NCBI GenBank assembly: GCA_025361425.1
Contig: JANYAH010000087.1
Location: 1 to 40,798 of the forward strand
Source of the DNA: Candidatus Solibacter sp.
GTDB lineage: Bacteria > Acidobacteriota > Terriglobia > Bryobacterales > Bryobacteraceae
Reading direction: 5' to 3'
DNA: 40,798 bases
The notes under the pieces are model-generated. The model worked only from the letters and a program-made list of their open reading frames with translations. It ran no database searches and was not told where the DNA came from. This document shows, piece after piece, positions 24,047-32,442 of this stretch. The position numbers were made by a program, and so were the translations under genes. Each line of letters opens with the position of its first letter. Position 1 is the first letter of the stretch.

Positions 24047-25081
24047 TTACTTGACGATGATAATGTCTCCCGGCTTCAGTAAGATGTTCTGCTCCATTTT
24101 CTTGCCCTTGATCACGTCTTTGTAGTTGAAATTCAAGCGCTCACCGGTGGCCCGCAGAACGACGATTTTCTTCTGATTGGCGAAATCCTTAAAGCCTCCG
24201 GCATTGACCAGAGCCTCGAGAACCCTGGTGGGGACGAGCAGGGTGTATTGGCCCGGCTTGTTGACCTCGCCCTGGATGAAGAAGCGTTTGCTGTTGACCG
24301 TGGTCACCTGCACGCTGACGTCGGGATCTACGATGTATTTCTTGAGCTTTTCCTTAATGGCATTGCCGAGTTCGGCGGGGGCTAAGCCGGCGGCCATGAC
24401 GTCGCCGAGGAACGGCATGGTGATTCTGCCATCGGGACGGATCATGTGGGCGCCGCTGAACTCGGCACTGCCGTAAATCAGAACCACGATCTGATCCTCG
24501 GCGCCGAGGATAAAGGGATGGTCGTCGAGGGGAAGCCCCTGCGCGGCATTTCCGATGGCTTTATCGCGCGGCGAAGCCAGTTTAGCGGGGTCGATCTCCG
24601 GCTGCGCGAGGACCGGCGGCCTGGTTGCCGGGGCGGCTTGGGCGGGAGGATTAGCCGCGGGATTGGCAGCTTGGATGGTCGCGGGGGGAGGCGCAACCGG
24701 GAGTTGCAGCGTGCAAGGGGTGCTGCCCGTGGCGGCAATCGCGCCGGCCGAGTCTGTCACCTGAACCGTGTAGGAGAAAGTGCCGTCGGCGGTAGGTGTG
24801 CCGCTGATCGTACCGGTGGCCGGATTGAGCGCGATGCCGGCCGGCAGGGCGCCGCCGGTGATGGCAAATCGGTACGCACCGGTACCGCCCGAAGCGATCA
24901 CCGCGGAGTTGTACGCCACGCCCAACTGGATGGTGGTCCCCGAAGCACACAGGACCGAAAGCGGCGGGTCCGAAGGTTTATGCTGGCTCGGCGGTTGTCC
25001 GGCAATCGGTTTGGAAGGATCCTGTTGAGGTGCGGCGGTCGAAATGACCGTAAACAAAACCGAAAGGAGCGCCGTTCTCAT
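24047..25081 (-). CDS. Polysaccharide export (OPX/Wza-like) protein with an Ig-like domain
   Basis: A 344-residue exported protein. The ATG at 25081 (AGAGGTG just upstream) starts the signal MRTALLSVLFTVISTAA; a longer frame exists upstream without reason. Residues about 45-135 form a putative-Ig (He_PIG) domain: GGTGAYRFAITGGALPAGI, GTISGTPTADGTFSYTVQVT. After a Pro/Ala-rich linker come the polysaccharide-export domain (LGAEDQIVVLIYGSAEF, MIRPDGRITMPFLGDV, VSVQV) and one SLBB domain (FFIQGEVNKPGQYTLLVPTR). OPX proteins form the outer-membrane EPS channel. The added Ig-like domain is unusual and might contact the surface or peptidoglycan. There is no lipobox. This is the first gene of the minus-strand EPS operon. 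Confidence 0.9.
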   Translation of the reverse strand: MRTALLSVLFTVISTAAPQQDPSKPIAGQPPSQHKPSDPPLSVLCASGTTIQLGVAYNSAVIASGGTGAYRFAITGGALPAGIALNPATGTISGTPTADGTFSYTVQVTDSAGAIAATGSTPCTLQLPVAPPPATIQAANPAANPPAQAAPATRPPVLAQPEIDPAKLASPRDKAIGNAAQGLPLDDHPFILGAEDQIVVLIYGSAEFSGAHMIRPDGRITMPFLGDVMAAGLAPAELGNAIKEKLKKYIVDPDVSVQVTTVNSKRFFIQGEVNKPGQYTLLVPTRVLEALVNAGGFKDFANQKKIVVLRATGERLNFNYKDVIKGKKMEQNILLKPGDIIIVK

Positions 25082-25325
25082 GAATGCACCTCTAAGACAT
25101 CCTCGACCGGCAAGGCGGCCCGCAATTCTGGTTGACAGCGCCAAACGCGACTCACTGATCTAATAGTGTACAGCATTCCTCCGCCATCGCCGGCTGGTCT
25201 AGGACTGTCATATGTACGAATTTGAATGCTTTACGCTTGCGCCTACATCCTAAGCGGGCCAGAGGAGTACAGCGGCGTGGGGAAACCTTGGGTGCGCCGT
25301 GGGCAGGCGGGACCCAGGCAGCCGG

Positions 25326-25346
25326 ATACACTTCCACATAGTGTAT
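25326..25346. promoter_or_regulatory. 21-bp inverted repeat, candidate activator site (UAS)
   Basis: ATACACT (25326-25332) and AGTGTAT (25340-25346) are exact reverse complements with a 7-nt spacer. The repeat lies 32 bp upstream of the -24 element. Sigma-54 activators bind as dimers at such upstream repeats, so the response regulator encoded at 28427 is the obvious candidate ligand. Confidence 0.6.
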
Positions 25347-25377
25347 TTCTCCCAAAAAGCGGAGAGATTTTCGAGAG

Positions 25378-25393
25378 TGGCTTGTAAGTTGCA
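25378..25393 (+). promoter_or_regulatory. Sigma-54-type promoter (-24/-12) upstream of the kinase operon
   Basis: TGGCTTGTAAGTTGCA matches the consensus TGGCACGnnnnTTGCw at all but two positions, with the required GG-N10-GC spacing (GG 25379-25380, GC 25391-25392). A start site near 25404 would give a leader of about 95 nt to the ATG at 25499. The operon it would drive encodes a sigma-54 activator, suggesting positive autoregulation. Confidence 0.75.
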
Positions 25394-25498
25394 GAAAATT
25401 AAAATAATCTGGTTGTAGAAGTCTGAATTTATCGCGGCATCCCACGTGCAGCGAATATTTTGGATAATTGTCTCGATTCGACGGCGCCGGCGGCCCCT

Positions 25499-28426
25499 AT
25501 GTTCCAGGAACTCAAGTTCCAATTGTCAACCGCGATCCTCACCACCCTCACGCTTGCGGCCGGCGTGGCTGCGTTTATTAACTTTCAGCAGCAGAACCGG
25601 TTCCGGCTTGCGGAAGACGGTGTGATCTGGGTAGACCGGCAGGGCAGCGTGGAAGCGCTGTACGTGAAACCGGCGAGTCCGGGCCTGAATGCGGGGATCC
25701 GCCGGACGGACCGCCTGCTGGATATCGACGGGGTGAAGATCGAGCAGGCGACGGATGTGGCCAGGGTGCTGGCGCGGATTGGCGCGTGGAGCCGGGCGAA
25801 GTACCGGTTGCAGAGCCGCGGGGTGGAACTGACGGCGACGCTGGTGGTGGCGGAGCAGCCGTTGGACCGGGCGATGGTCTACCAGTACGCGGTGGGGACG
25901 GCGTACCTGATCATCGGGCTGTTCGTGTACTTCCGGCGAGGCAGCGCGCAGAAGGCGCGGCACTTTTATATTCTGTGCCTGGCGAGCTTCATCTCGCTGT
26001 GCTTTCACTACACCGGGCAATTCAACACTTTAGACAAGGTAATCTATTTCGGGAACCTAATTGCGGGGCTAATGGCGCCGACCTTGTTCCTGCATTTCTG
26101 CCTGACGTTTCCGGAACCGCGGCCGTGGTTCCGGGGGACCGTGCGCACGATTCTGCTCTACGTGCCGGCGGCCTTGATGTTTCTGGTGTTCCTGGCCTTC
26201 AGTTCCGGCGCCATGAAGATCTCCGTGCCGCTGCTGGAACTGCGCTGGATGCTGGACCGGGCGTGGATGGTGGCGTGGACGCTGCCCTACCTGATCGGGG
26301 CGATGGTTCTCTCCTTCGAATACGAGCGGACCGAAGACATGGTAGTGCGGCAGCAGTTGAAGTGGCTGCGCAACGGAGCGTTTTGCGGGATTCTGCCATT
26401 CGCGGCGTTTTACGTAGTACCGTACGTGTTGGGCGCGCTGCCGAATTCGTACATGAAGATGAGCGTGCTGAGCGTAGTGCTGATTCCACTCACGCTGGCC
26501 TACGCGATTGTGCGCTACCGGCTGATGGACGTGGACATCATCTTCCGGCGCGGATATGCGTACACTTTGGCGACGCTCTGCGTGCTGGCTGGTTTTTACG
26601 GCATCGTGTTCTCTCTGGGCAGCCTGGTGAAGCAGAACTTCAAAGATCTGGGCAGCACCGGGCAGATGACGGTGATGCTGATCGCGGCGTTCCTCTTCCA
26701 ACCGATCCGCAACTGGATGCAGGAGCGGCTGGACCGGCATTTCTACCGCGACCGCTACGACTACCGGCGGACGCTGGTGGAGTTCGCCCGGGAACTGAGT
26801 TCGGAGACCAACCTGGACACCACGCTGGCGATGGTGGGAGAGCGCTTGCTCGAAACTCTCGGCATCAAGCACCTGGGGTTCTTCATGCTGGCGGAGGGGG
26901 CGGAAGGGACGGCATTCCGGCTTCAGAAGGCGATGGGGCCCAACCCGCGGTTGGCTGTTGCCAGCCACGACGAACTGGATCTCAGCTTCCTCAACTGGGA
27001 ACTGGCGGAACCGTACCTGTTTTTCGAGCGCACGCGGCATCAACTGGATGCGGTATCGCGGGCGTGGCCTCTCCGGGTGCGCAAGACCATCGCGGATCTG
27101 GATCTGACATACTACCTGCCGTGCACGGTGCGCGGGCGCACGATCGCCTACATCGGGCTGAGCCGGACGTCGGACGGTGAGTACCTCTCGAGCGTGGACA
27201 TGGAACTGATGGTCACGCTGGCGGGTTATGTCGCAATCGCCATCGAAAATGCAACGCTCTACCGTTCGTTGCAGCTCAAGGTGGAGGAGTATGAGCGGCT
27301 CAAGGAATTTAGCGAAAACATAGTGGAATCGATCAACGTGGGAATTCTCGCGGCCGATCTGGAAGACCGGGTGGAGAGCTGGAACACGCAGATCGAGCAA
27401 CTCACCGGAATCGCGCGCGAGCAGGCGCTGGGCAGGAAGCTGGCGGAGCTGTTCCCGGCGGCACTCGCCGAGCAGTTCGACCGGGTGCGCGGGGAGACCG
27501 GGGTCCACCACATCTACAAATTTGTGCTGCAGCCGGCGGCCGCGGCGGCGGTCGCCAACGGCAACGGCCATGGCAACGGCCACGGACCGGCGGCGCGGCT
27601 GAGCGAGGCGACACTGAACATCGCGATCACACCGTTGGTATCGAAGGACCAGGAACAGATTGGCCGATTGATCATCATCGACGACGTGACGGACCGCGCC
27701 GAATTGGAGCAGCGCCTGGTGCAGGCGGATAAGCTGAGCAGCATCGGTCTGCTGGCGGCGGGCGTGGCGCACGAGGTGAACACACCGCTGGCGGTGATTT
27801 CCACGTACGCGCAGATGCTGGCGAAACAGGTGGCGGAGGACTCGCAGAAATCGCTGATCCTGGAAAAAATCGCCAAACAGACGTTTCGCGCCAGCGAGAT
27901 TGTGAATTCGCTGCTGAACTTCTCGCGGACCTCCACCACAACCTACGGGGGGGTCAGCGTGAACAAGGTGGTGCAGGAAACGCTCTCGCTGCTGGAGCAT
28001 CAGTTCACGAAAGCGGGAATCCGGATCAAGACGGACCTCGACCCAAACGTGCCCCAGGTGCACGGCAACGGGGGTAAGCTACAACAGGTATTCCTCAACC
28101 TGTTCCTCAACGCGCGCGACGCCATGGGCACGGACGGGACTTTGGAAGTGCGCTCGTTGGCAGAAGGCCTGGGTGTGCGAGTGGAGGTTTCGGACACGGG
28201 CCACGGGATTGCGCCAGAGAACCTCCACCGGATCTACGACCCGTTCTTCACCACCAAAGGCGCCAAGAAGGGTACTGGCCTTGGGCTTTCGGTAACCTAC
28301 GGTATTATTCAAGAGCATGGCGGCTTGATCGAAGTCTCTAACCGGCGGGGCGGCGGCGCCACGTTCCGGGTGGAGTTTCCTTTGGCCGTCCCAGACTCAG
28401 TAAGGAAACCGGTAACCGCCGCATAA
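25499..28426 (+). CDS. PDZ-membrane-GAF-PAS sensor histidine kinase
   Basis: A 975-residue hybrid sensor. Domains in order: a membrane span at about 7-27; a PDZ-like domain at about 35-115 (PASPGLNAGIRRTDRLLDID); seven or eight membrane spans to about 410; a GAF domain at about 430-590; a PAS domain at about 610-735, with a Gly/Asn/His-rich insertion; then HisKA with phospho-acceptor H758 (GVAHEVNTPLAV) and HATPase_c (NLFLNARDAM, DTGHGIAPE, GTGLGLSVTYGI). The ATG at 25499 is the first to give a span followed by PDZ. The layout resembles EPS-linked kinases of the PrsK type, with the PDZ facing outward, perhaps sensing envelope proteins or protease products. The response regulator starts at the next base after the stop (TAA-ATG). 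Confidence 0.9.
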   Translation: MFQELKFQLSTAILTTLTLAAGVAAFINFQQQNRFRLAEDGVIWVDRQGSVEALYVKPASPGLNAGIRRTDRLLDIDGVKIEQATDVARVLARIGAWSRAKYRLQSRGVELTATLVVAEQPLDRAMVYQYAVGTAYLIIGLFVYFRRGSAQKARHFYILCLASFISLCFHYTGQFNTLDKVIYFGNLIAGLMAPTLFLHFCLTFPEPRPWFRGTVRTILLYVPAALMFLVFLAFSSGAMKISVPLLELRWMLDRAWMVAWTLPYLIGAMVLSFEYERTEDMVVRQQLKWLRNGAFCGILPFAAFYVVPYVLGALPNSYMKMSVLSVVLIPLTLAYAIVRYRLMDVDIIFRRGYAYTLATLCVLAGFYGIVFSLGSLVKQNFKDLGSTGQMTVMLIAAFLFQPIRNWMQERLDRHFYRDRYDYRRTLVEFARELSSETNLDTTLAMVGERLLETLGIKHLGFFMLAEGAEGTAFRLQKAMGPNPRLAVASHDELDLSFLNWELAEPYLFFERTRHQLDAVSRAWPLRVRKTIADLDLTYYLPCTVRGRTIAYIGLSRTSDGEYLSSVDMELMVTLAGYVAIAIENATLYRSLQLKVEEYERLKEFSENIVESINVGILAADLEDRVESWNTQIEQLTGIAREQALGRKLAELFPAALAEQFDRVRGETGVHHIYKFVLQPAAAAAVANGNGHGNGHGPAARLSEATLNIAITPLVSKDQEQIGRLIIIDDVTDRAELEQRLVQADKLSSIGLLAAGVAHEVNTPLAVISTYAQMLAKQVAEDSQKSLILEKIAKQTFRASEIVNSLLNFSRTSTTTYGGVSVNKVVQETLSLLEHQFTKAGIRIKTDLDPNVPQVHGNGGKLQQVFLNLFLNARDAMGTDGTLEVRSLAEGLGVRVEVSDTGHGIAPENLHRIYDPFFTTKGAKKGTGLGLSVTYGIIQEHGGLIEVSNRRGGGATFRVEFPLAVPDSVRKPVTAA

Positions 28427-29875
28427 ATGACCGCTCCCCAGATTTCCCCGCCCGGCCTGAAAGGCAAGATCCTCGTCATCGACGATGAACTGGATATCCG
28501 CGAAGGCCTTTACGACTTACTGACCCTCGAAGGGGGCTACACCGTCGAGTTAGCCCACAATGGCACCGCGGGCCTGCACAAACTCGAAGGCACGGCCTAC
28601 GACCTGGTGCTGCTGGATCTGATGATGCCGGACATGTCCGGCATGGATGTGCTGCGACAGGTGCGCAAGACCGACGCGGAGACGCCAATCTTCATGATCA
28701 CGGCGTACGGCTCCGTGGAAGCGGCGGTGGACGCGCTGAAGCTGGGCGCCAACGACTACTTCAGCAAGCCGTGGGACAACGACAAGCTGATCATCGAGAT
28801 CGACCGGATGATCGCGCGGCGCCTGCTGGAGTATGAGAACACGCACCTGAAGCGCGCGCTGAAGCAGCGCTACAGCTTCCCGAACATCATCGGCAAGAGC
28901 GAGCGCATGGTGCGGCTACTGGACCTGGTGGGACAGGTGGCGTCCAGCCGGTCCACAATTCTGATCACCGGGGAGACCGGCACGGGCAAGGAATTGGTGG
29001 CCAAGGCGATCCATTCCAACTCGCCGCGGGCGGACCAGATGTTCGTGGCGGTAAACTCCGGATCGCTGCCGCCGGAGCTGTTGGAATCGACCCTGTTCGG
29101 GCACGTGAAGGGCGCTTTCACCAGCGCGATCCAGACCAAGAAGGGATACTTCGAGGTAGCGGACCGGGGGACGATTTTCTTCGACGAGATCGGAACCTTA
29201 GGGCCGGAGACACAGATCAAGCTGCTGCGCGTGATCCAGGAGAAGGAATTCACGGCGCTGGGAGCCACCGATCCGCAACGCGTGGACGTACGCATTCTGG
29301 CGGCGACCAACGCGGACCTGGCGCAACTGGTGAAGGAAGGCAAGTTCCGCGAAGATTTGTATTACCGGCTGAACGTGATCAATATCGCCTTGCCGCCGCT
29401 GCGCGACCGTAAGGAGGACATCCCGCCATTGTTGAGCCACTTCTTCACGTACTACTGCAAGGAGAATGAGAAGTTTCTGAATGCGGCGGGCAAGTCTATG
29501 CTGCAATTCCAGCCGGAGGCGATGCAGGTGCTGATGGAGCACAATTGGCCGGGCAACGTGCGCGAACTGGAGAACGTGGTGGAGCGTGCGGTGGTGCTGG
29601 CGAGCGAAGCGAACGTGCCGGTGGACGTGCTGCCGGACGCGCTGTTGCAGGCCAACGGCGTGCGCTTGAACCGGGCGGAAGGGAGTCCGCTGCCGGCCGA
29701 TGCATCGCTGTTTGAGATCGTGAATGAATTCGAACGGCGGACCATCATTGAGCGGCTGGAGAAATGCAGCTGGAGCCAGACGGAAGCGGCGGAAGGCTTG
29801 CACGTGCCGTTGTCGACGCTGAATCAGAAGATCAAGCGGCTGGACATTAAGATTCGGAAGAAATCGGACGGGTAA
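28427..29875 (+). CDS. Sigma-54-dependent response regulator (NtrC family)
   Basis: A 482-residue enhancer-binding activator. The receiver domain carries phospho-acceptor D64 (LVLLDLMMPDMSG). The AAA+ domain has Walker A GETGTGKE at about 182-189, Walker B IFFDEIG and the arginine-finger region. The C-terminal Fis-type helix-turn-helix is SQTEAAEGLHVPLSTLNQKI. The sigma-54 contact loop reads GAFTSA (229-234) instead of the canonical GAFTGA. It would be phosphorylated by the kinase encoded immediately upstream and open sigma-54 promoters, one of which lies upstream of its own operon. EPS export genes diverge from this operon and are likely targets. Confidence 0.92.
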   Translation: MTAPQISPPGLKGKILVIDDELDIREGLYDLLTLEGGYTVELAHNGTAGLHKLEGTAYDLVLLDLMMPDMSGMDVLRQVRKTDAETPIFMITAYGSVEAAVDALKLGANDYFSKPWDNDKLIIEIDRMIARRLLEYENTHLKRALKQRYSFPNIIGKSERMVRLLDLVGQVASSRSTILITGETGTGKELVAKAIHSNSPRADQMFVAVNSGSLPPELLESTLFGHVKGAFTSAIQTKKGYFEVADRGTIFFDEIGTLGPETQIKLLRVIQEKEFTALGATDPQRVDVRILAATNADLAQLVKEGKFREDLYYRLNVINIALPPLRDRKEDIPPLLSHFFTYYCKENEKFLNAAGKSMLQFQPEAMQVLMEHNWPGNVRELENVVERAVVLASEANVPVDVLPDALLQANGVRLNRAEGSPLPADASLFEIVNEFERRTIIERLEKCSWSQTEAAEGLHVPLSTLNQKIKRLDIKIRKKSDG

Positions 29876-29890
29876 AGAATTGCCGCTCCA

Positions 29891-30646
29891 TCAGCGCGCG
29901 GTCCAACCGCCGTCGATCAGGATGTCGGTGCCGGTGATGAAACCGGCGTCTTCGGAACACAGGTAGACGGCCAACTGGCCGATCTCTTCGACCTTCCCCC
30001 AGCGGCCCAGCGGGACATAGGAGAGAAACTGCGCGTTGGTTTCCGGATTCTCCATCAGGGCGCTATTGATCTCCGTGGAGAAAGGCCCGGGGCTGATGCC
30101 GTTGGCGGTGATGGCCTCGGGCGCAAGTTCCAGGGCGAGCGTGCGTGTCATACCGAGTAGCGCGGTCTTGCTGGTGGCATAGGCGATGCGGCCGGGCAGC
30201 GAAACGTGACTCATGGTGGAGGTCATATTCAGAATGCGTCCGTATCCCTGGCCCATCATGGCGGGCACGAAAGAGCGGCACAGCAGGAACGCGGCAGTGA
30301 CGTTGGTATCCATCACGCGGCGCCATTCCTCCAGGGTAAAGTCGACCATGGGCTTGCGCACGTTGATGCCAGCGTTGTTGATGAGGATATTTACCTTGGG
30401 ATACAGCGCGAGAATCTCACGCTCGATCCGGCGGACATCTTCCTCATTGGTCACGTCGGCCGGGAAGACAGCGGCCCGGCCTCCCGCGGCGGCGATTTCG
30501 GCGGCCACGGCGGCCAACTTCTCAACATCGCGCGACACCAGGGCGATGCGCGCGCCTTCGGCGGCAAGGGCCAGCGCCATGGCTTTGCCAAGCCCTTTGC
30601 TGGCGCCGGTGATGACGGCGGTGCGGTCCTGAAGTTTGCGCTTCAA
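29891..30646 (-). CDS. SDR-family NAD(P)-dependent oxidoreductase
   Basis: A 251-residue classical short-chain dehydrogenase. Cofactor motif TGASKGLG (13-20), NNAG (90-93), and the catalytic triad with Ser at about 143 and Y156-x3-K160 (YATSK) are present. The end, GFITGTDILIDGGWTAR, resembles gluconate 5-dehydrogenase and related sugar/alcohol dehydrogenases. The substrate is not determined. The start is a TTG inside the sequence TTGA that also holds the stop of the upstream PH-domain gene, so translation is coupled. No other start gives the family N-terminus. Confidence 0.88.
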   Translation of the reverse strand: MKRKLQDRTAVITGASKGLGKAMALALAAEGARIALVSRDVEKLAAVAAEIAAAGGRAAVFPADVTNEEDVRRIEREILALYPKVNILINNAGINVRKPMVDFTLEEWRRVMDTNVTAAFLLCRSFVPAMMGQGYGRILNMTSTMSHVSLPGRIAYATSKTALLGMTRTLALELAPEAITANGISPGPFSTEINSALMENPETNAQFLSYVPLGRWGKVEEIGQLAVYLCSEDAGFITGTDILIDGGWTAR

Positions 30647-31089
30647 ACGGGTGTGCCGTGCTGGGAGCGGTTGACAATTTCGTCGGCCGCGGCCTGCGGA
30701 TTATCCACATCTTCGAGCGTCAGGCGGCTGGTTTCGCCGGCAGTTTCGATGGAAAGATTGCCGACGCCGAACATGCGCTGGGTGAAGCTCTGGTCCACGC
30801 GGACATCCTGCAGCTTAGAGAGCTGGATAGTGCGGGTGGATTTGGAAAACGCCCCGGTCTCATGGCGCAGGCGGTCGCCGGAGATGGTGGTTTTAGTGAA
30901 CTGGCGGCGCAGGGCGCGCAGGGCGGGCGAAACCAGCACCAGCGGAGCGATTATGGGCACGAACTGAAACTTGTCATTGCCGCGCCACTGGGTATACCAG
31001 GCGATCTCCAGGGCAAGGAAAACCAGCACGGAAAAGACGGTGCGCAGCATGATAAATTTCGCGGTCGGCCGGATCGTGAGTTCACCCAC
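30643..31089 (-). CDS. Membrane PH-domain protein (bPH2/YdbS-like)
   Basis: A 148-residue protein with two hydrophobic spans (FSVLVFLALEIAWY; FVPIIAPLVLVSPAL) and a bacterial pleckstrin-homology domain: TTISGDRLRHETGAFSKSTR, IQLSKLQDVRVDQSFTQRMF, GVGNLSIETAG. This order is typical of the YdbS/YdbT membrane PH family, whose role is not established. The start is GTG at 31089. A TACAAT box about 24 nt upstream on the minus strand overlaps the divergent promoter of the following secreted-protein gene. Confidence 0.82.
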   Translation of the reverse strand: MGELTIRPTAKFIMLRTVFSVLVFLALEIAWYTQWRGNDKFQFVPIIAPLVLVSPALRALRRQFTKTTISGDRLRHETGAFSKSTRTIQLSKLQDVRVDQSFTQRMFGVGNLSIETAGETSRLTLEDVDNPQAAADEIVNRSQHGTPV

Positions 31090-31113
31090 AGTACTCTCCT
31101 CTCGAAAAACCGA

Positions 31114-31142
31114 TTGTACCGCGCACTGCGGTGTCTTACGAT
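31114..31142 (+). promoter_or_regulatory. Sigma-70-type promoter of the 31167 gene
   Basis: TTGTAC (31114-31119) and TACGAT (31137-31142) are separated by 17 nt; a start site near 31149 leaves a short leader before the AGGAGG at 31153-31158. The minus-strand complement of 31113-31118 reads TACAAT, so the same site may serve as the -10 of the divergent PH-domain gene. Confidence 0.6.
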
Positions 31143-31166
31143 AGAAGCCTACAGGAGGTTCCTATC

Positions 31167-32222
31167 GTGTTGAAGAAAGTCGTAACGATCGCGGGGATCA
31201 TGGCGCTGGCGGGCTCGAGTCTGTTGGCAGACTTTACGTACCAGGAAACCAGCACCATCACCGGCGGCATGATGATGAGCTTGATGCGCATTGCCGGCGC
31301 GTTCTCCAAGCAGGCGCGGGAGCCGATTCAATCGACCATCGCGGTCAAGGGCGACAAGATGGTCCACCGCACATCCCACACCGCCAGCGTGATCGACCTG
31401 GCAAGCGGTACGATCACCAACATCGATTTTCAGAAGAAGCAGTACTCCGTCATGACGTTCGAAGAGATGAAGCAGATGATGGAGCAAATGTCGCAGAAGA
31501 TGCAGCAGAGGCAGAAGGGCGACAAGGGCGAAAAGGCCGACGTGAAGTTCAAGGTCTCCGCCAATGCCACGGGCAAAACCAAGCAAGTAGCCGGCTTCGA
31601 GGCAAAAGAAATGCTCATGAAGATGGAGATGGAAGGCGCGGACAAGGAGAGCGGGCAAAAAGGCGGCCTAGCAGTGACCACCGATATGTGGATCGCGCCG
31701 GGCATCCCGGGCTACCAGGAAGTGCGCGATTTCCAGAAGCGCATGGCGGAGAAGCTCAACTGGACTCCGGGCGGCAACATGTTCATGGCGAACCCGCAGG
31801 TGTCCCAGGGAATGGTCGAAGTTTCCAAGGAAATCGCGAAGCTGGACGGCATGCCCGTGCAGAACTTCATCTCCATGGGGATGGCCGTGCAGCCCGGTAC
31901 GGCGCCCGCGCCGGGCGACGGCAGCGCGGCGCCGGTGCAGCAGCAAGCGCAGGTGGAGCGGCCATCGGTAGGCGGCGCGCTGGGCGGAGCGCTCGGCGGC
32001 CGGCTGGGACTCGGCGGATTTGGCAGGAAGAAGCCGGTAGAGCAGCCGGCGGCTCCGGCCAATGCGCCCGCGGCGGGCGGACAGGCGTCGGGAGCGCCAG
32101 GATCGCTGCTTGAGATGACCACGGAAATGACCAACTTTTCGGCGAATGCGGCGGACCCTTCGCTGTTTGCGGTGCCGGCGGGGTTCAAAAAAGTGGAGTC
32201 GGATATGAAGAAGATGAAGTAG
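31167..32222 (+). CDS. Secreted protein of unknown function with Gly/Ala-rich segment
   Basis: A 351-residue exported protein. The GTG at 31167 lies 8 nt after AGGAGG and gives a good signal, VLKKVVTIAGIMALAGSSLLA; longer starts have no binding site. The mature N-terminal half is beta-rich and Met/Lys/Gln-rich (EEMKQMMEQMSQKMQQRQ), fitting the DUF4412-type lipocalin-like group, which binds small molecules in the envelope. A low-complexity stretch at about 265-315 (GGALGGALGGRLGLGG, then Ala/Pro) is a flexible linker. The end (FAVPAGFKKVESDMKKM) closes the fold. The family assignment is tentative. Confidence 0.7.
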   Translation: MLKKVVTIAGIMALAGSSLLADFTYQETSTITGGMMMSLMRIAGAFSKQAREPIQSTIAVKGDKMVHRTSHTASVIDLASGTITNIDFQKKQYSVMTFEEMKQMMEQMSQKMQQRQKGDKGEKADVKFKVSANATGKTKQVAGFEAKEMLMKMEMEGADKESGQKGGLAVTTDMWIAPGIPGYQEVRDFQKRMAEKLNWTPGGNMFMANPQVSQGMVEVSKEIAKLDGMPVQNFISMGMAVQPGTAPAPGDGSAAPVQQQAQVERPSVGGALGGALGGRLGLGGFGRKKPVEQPAAPANAPAAGGQASGAPGSLLEMTTEMTNFSANAADPSLFAVPAGFKKVESDMKKMK

Positions 32223-32442
32223 GATGGGCGGGGGCGATCGCCAGATCGCCCTTTTTCAGGAACTTCGGGCGTTGGATCTGGTGCGAACCTCCTGGTTTCC
32301 GGCCCCGAACCGCGATTTACGCGAAATTTCGACCGCTCCTCATGGCGTTATTGTCTGGCGTGAGCCGACGGCGGCATTAGCGCGCCGGTGGGAAAGCGAC
32401 GGCTCGACTGCACACGTGACGGCGCCGGCCGGGTAGGGCGCG

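Larger units (their letters stand above)
25082..25498. other. 417-bp divergent regulatory region of the EPS and two-component operons
   Basis: Separates the minus-strand EPS export genes from the plus-strand kinase operon. It holds a sigma-54-type promoter and a 21-bp inverted repeat for the plus strand (listed separately), AT-rich DNA at 25393-25415, and an extra AGTGTA half-site at about 25165. No convincing gene and no clear sigma-54 site facing the EPS genes were found. Confidence 0.7.

Noticed and set aside
20225-25081. Full exosortase/PEP-CTERM system
   Set aside because: The EPS proteins resemble that group, but no exosortase and no protein with a C-terminal PEP-hydrophobic-Arg signal was seen in the window.
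25145-25325. Sigma-54 site facing the EPS operon on the minus strand
   Set aside because: Checked for GC-N10-CC in this region; candidates missed the spacing by one base or lacked the GG.
26069-28063. 664-codon minus-strand open frame under the kinase gene
   Set aside because: It is antisense to a complete kinase with conserved motifs and has His/Arg/Gln-rich shadow composition typical of GC-rich coding DNA.
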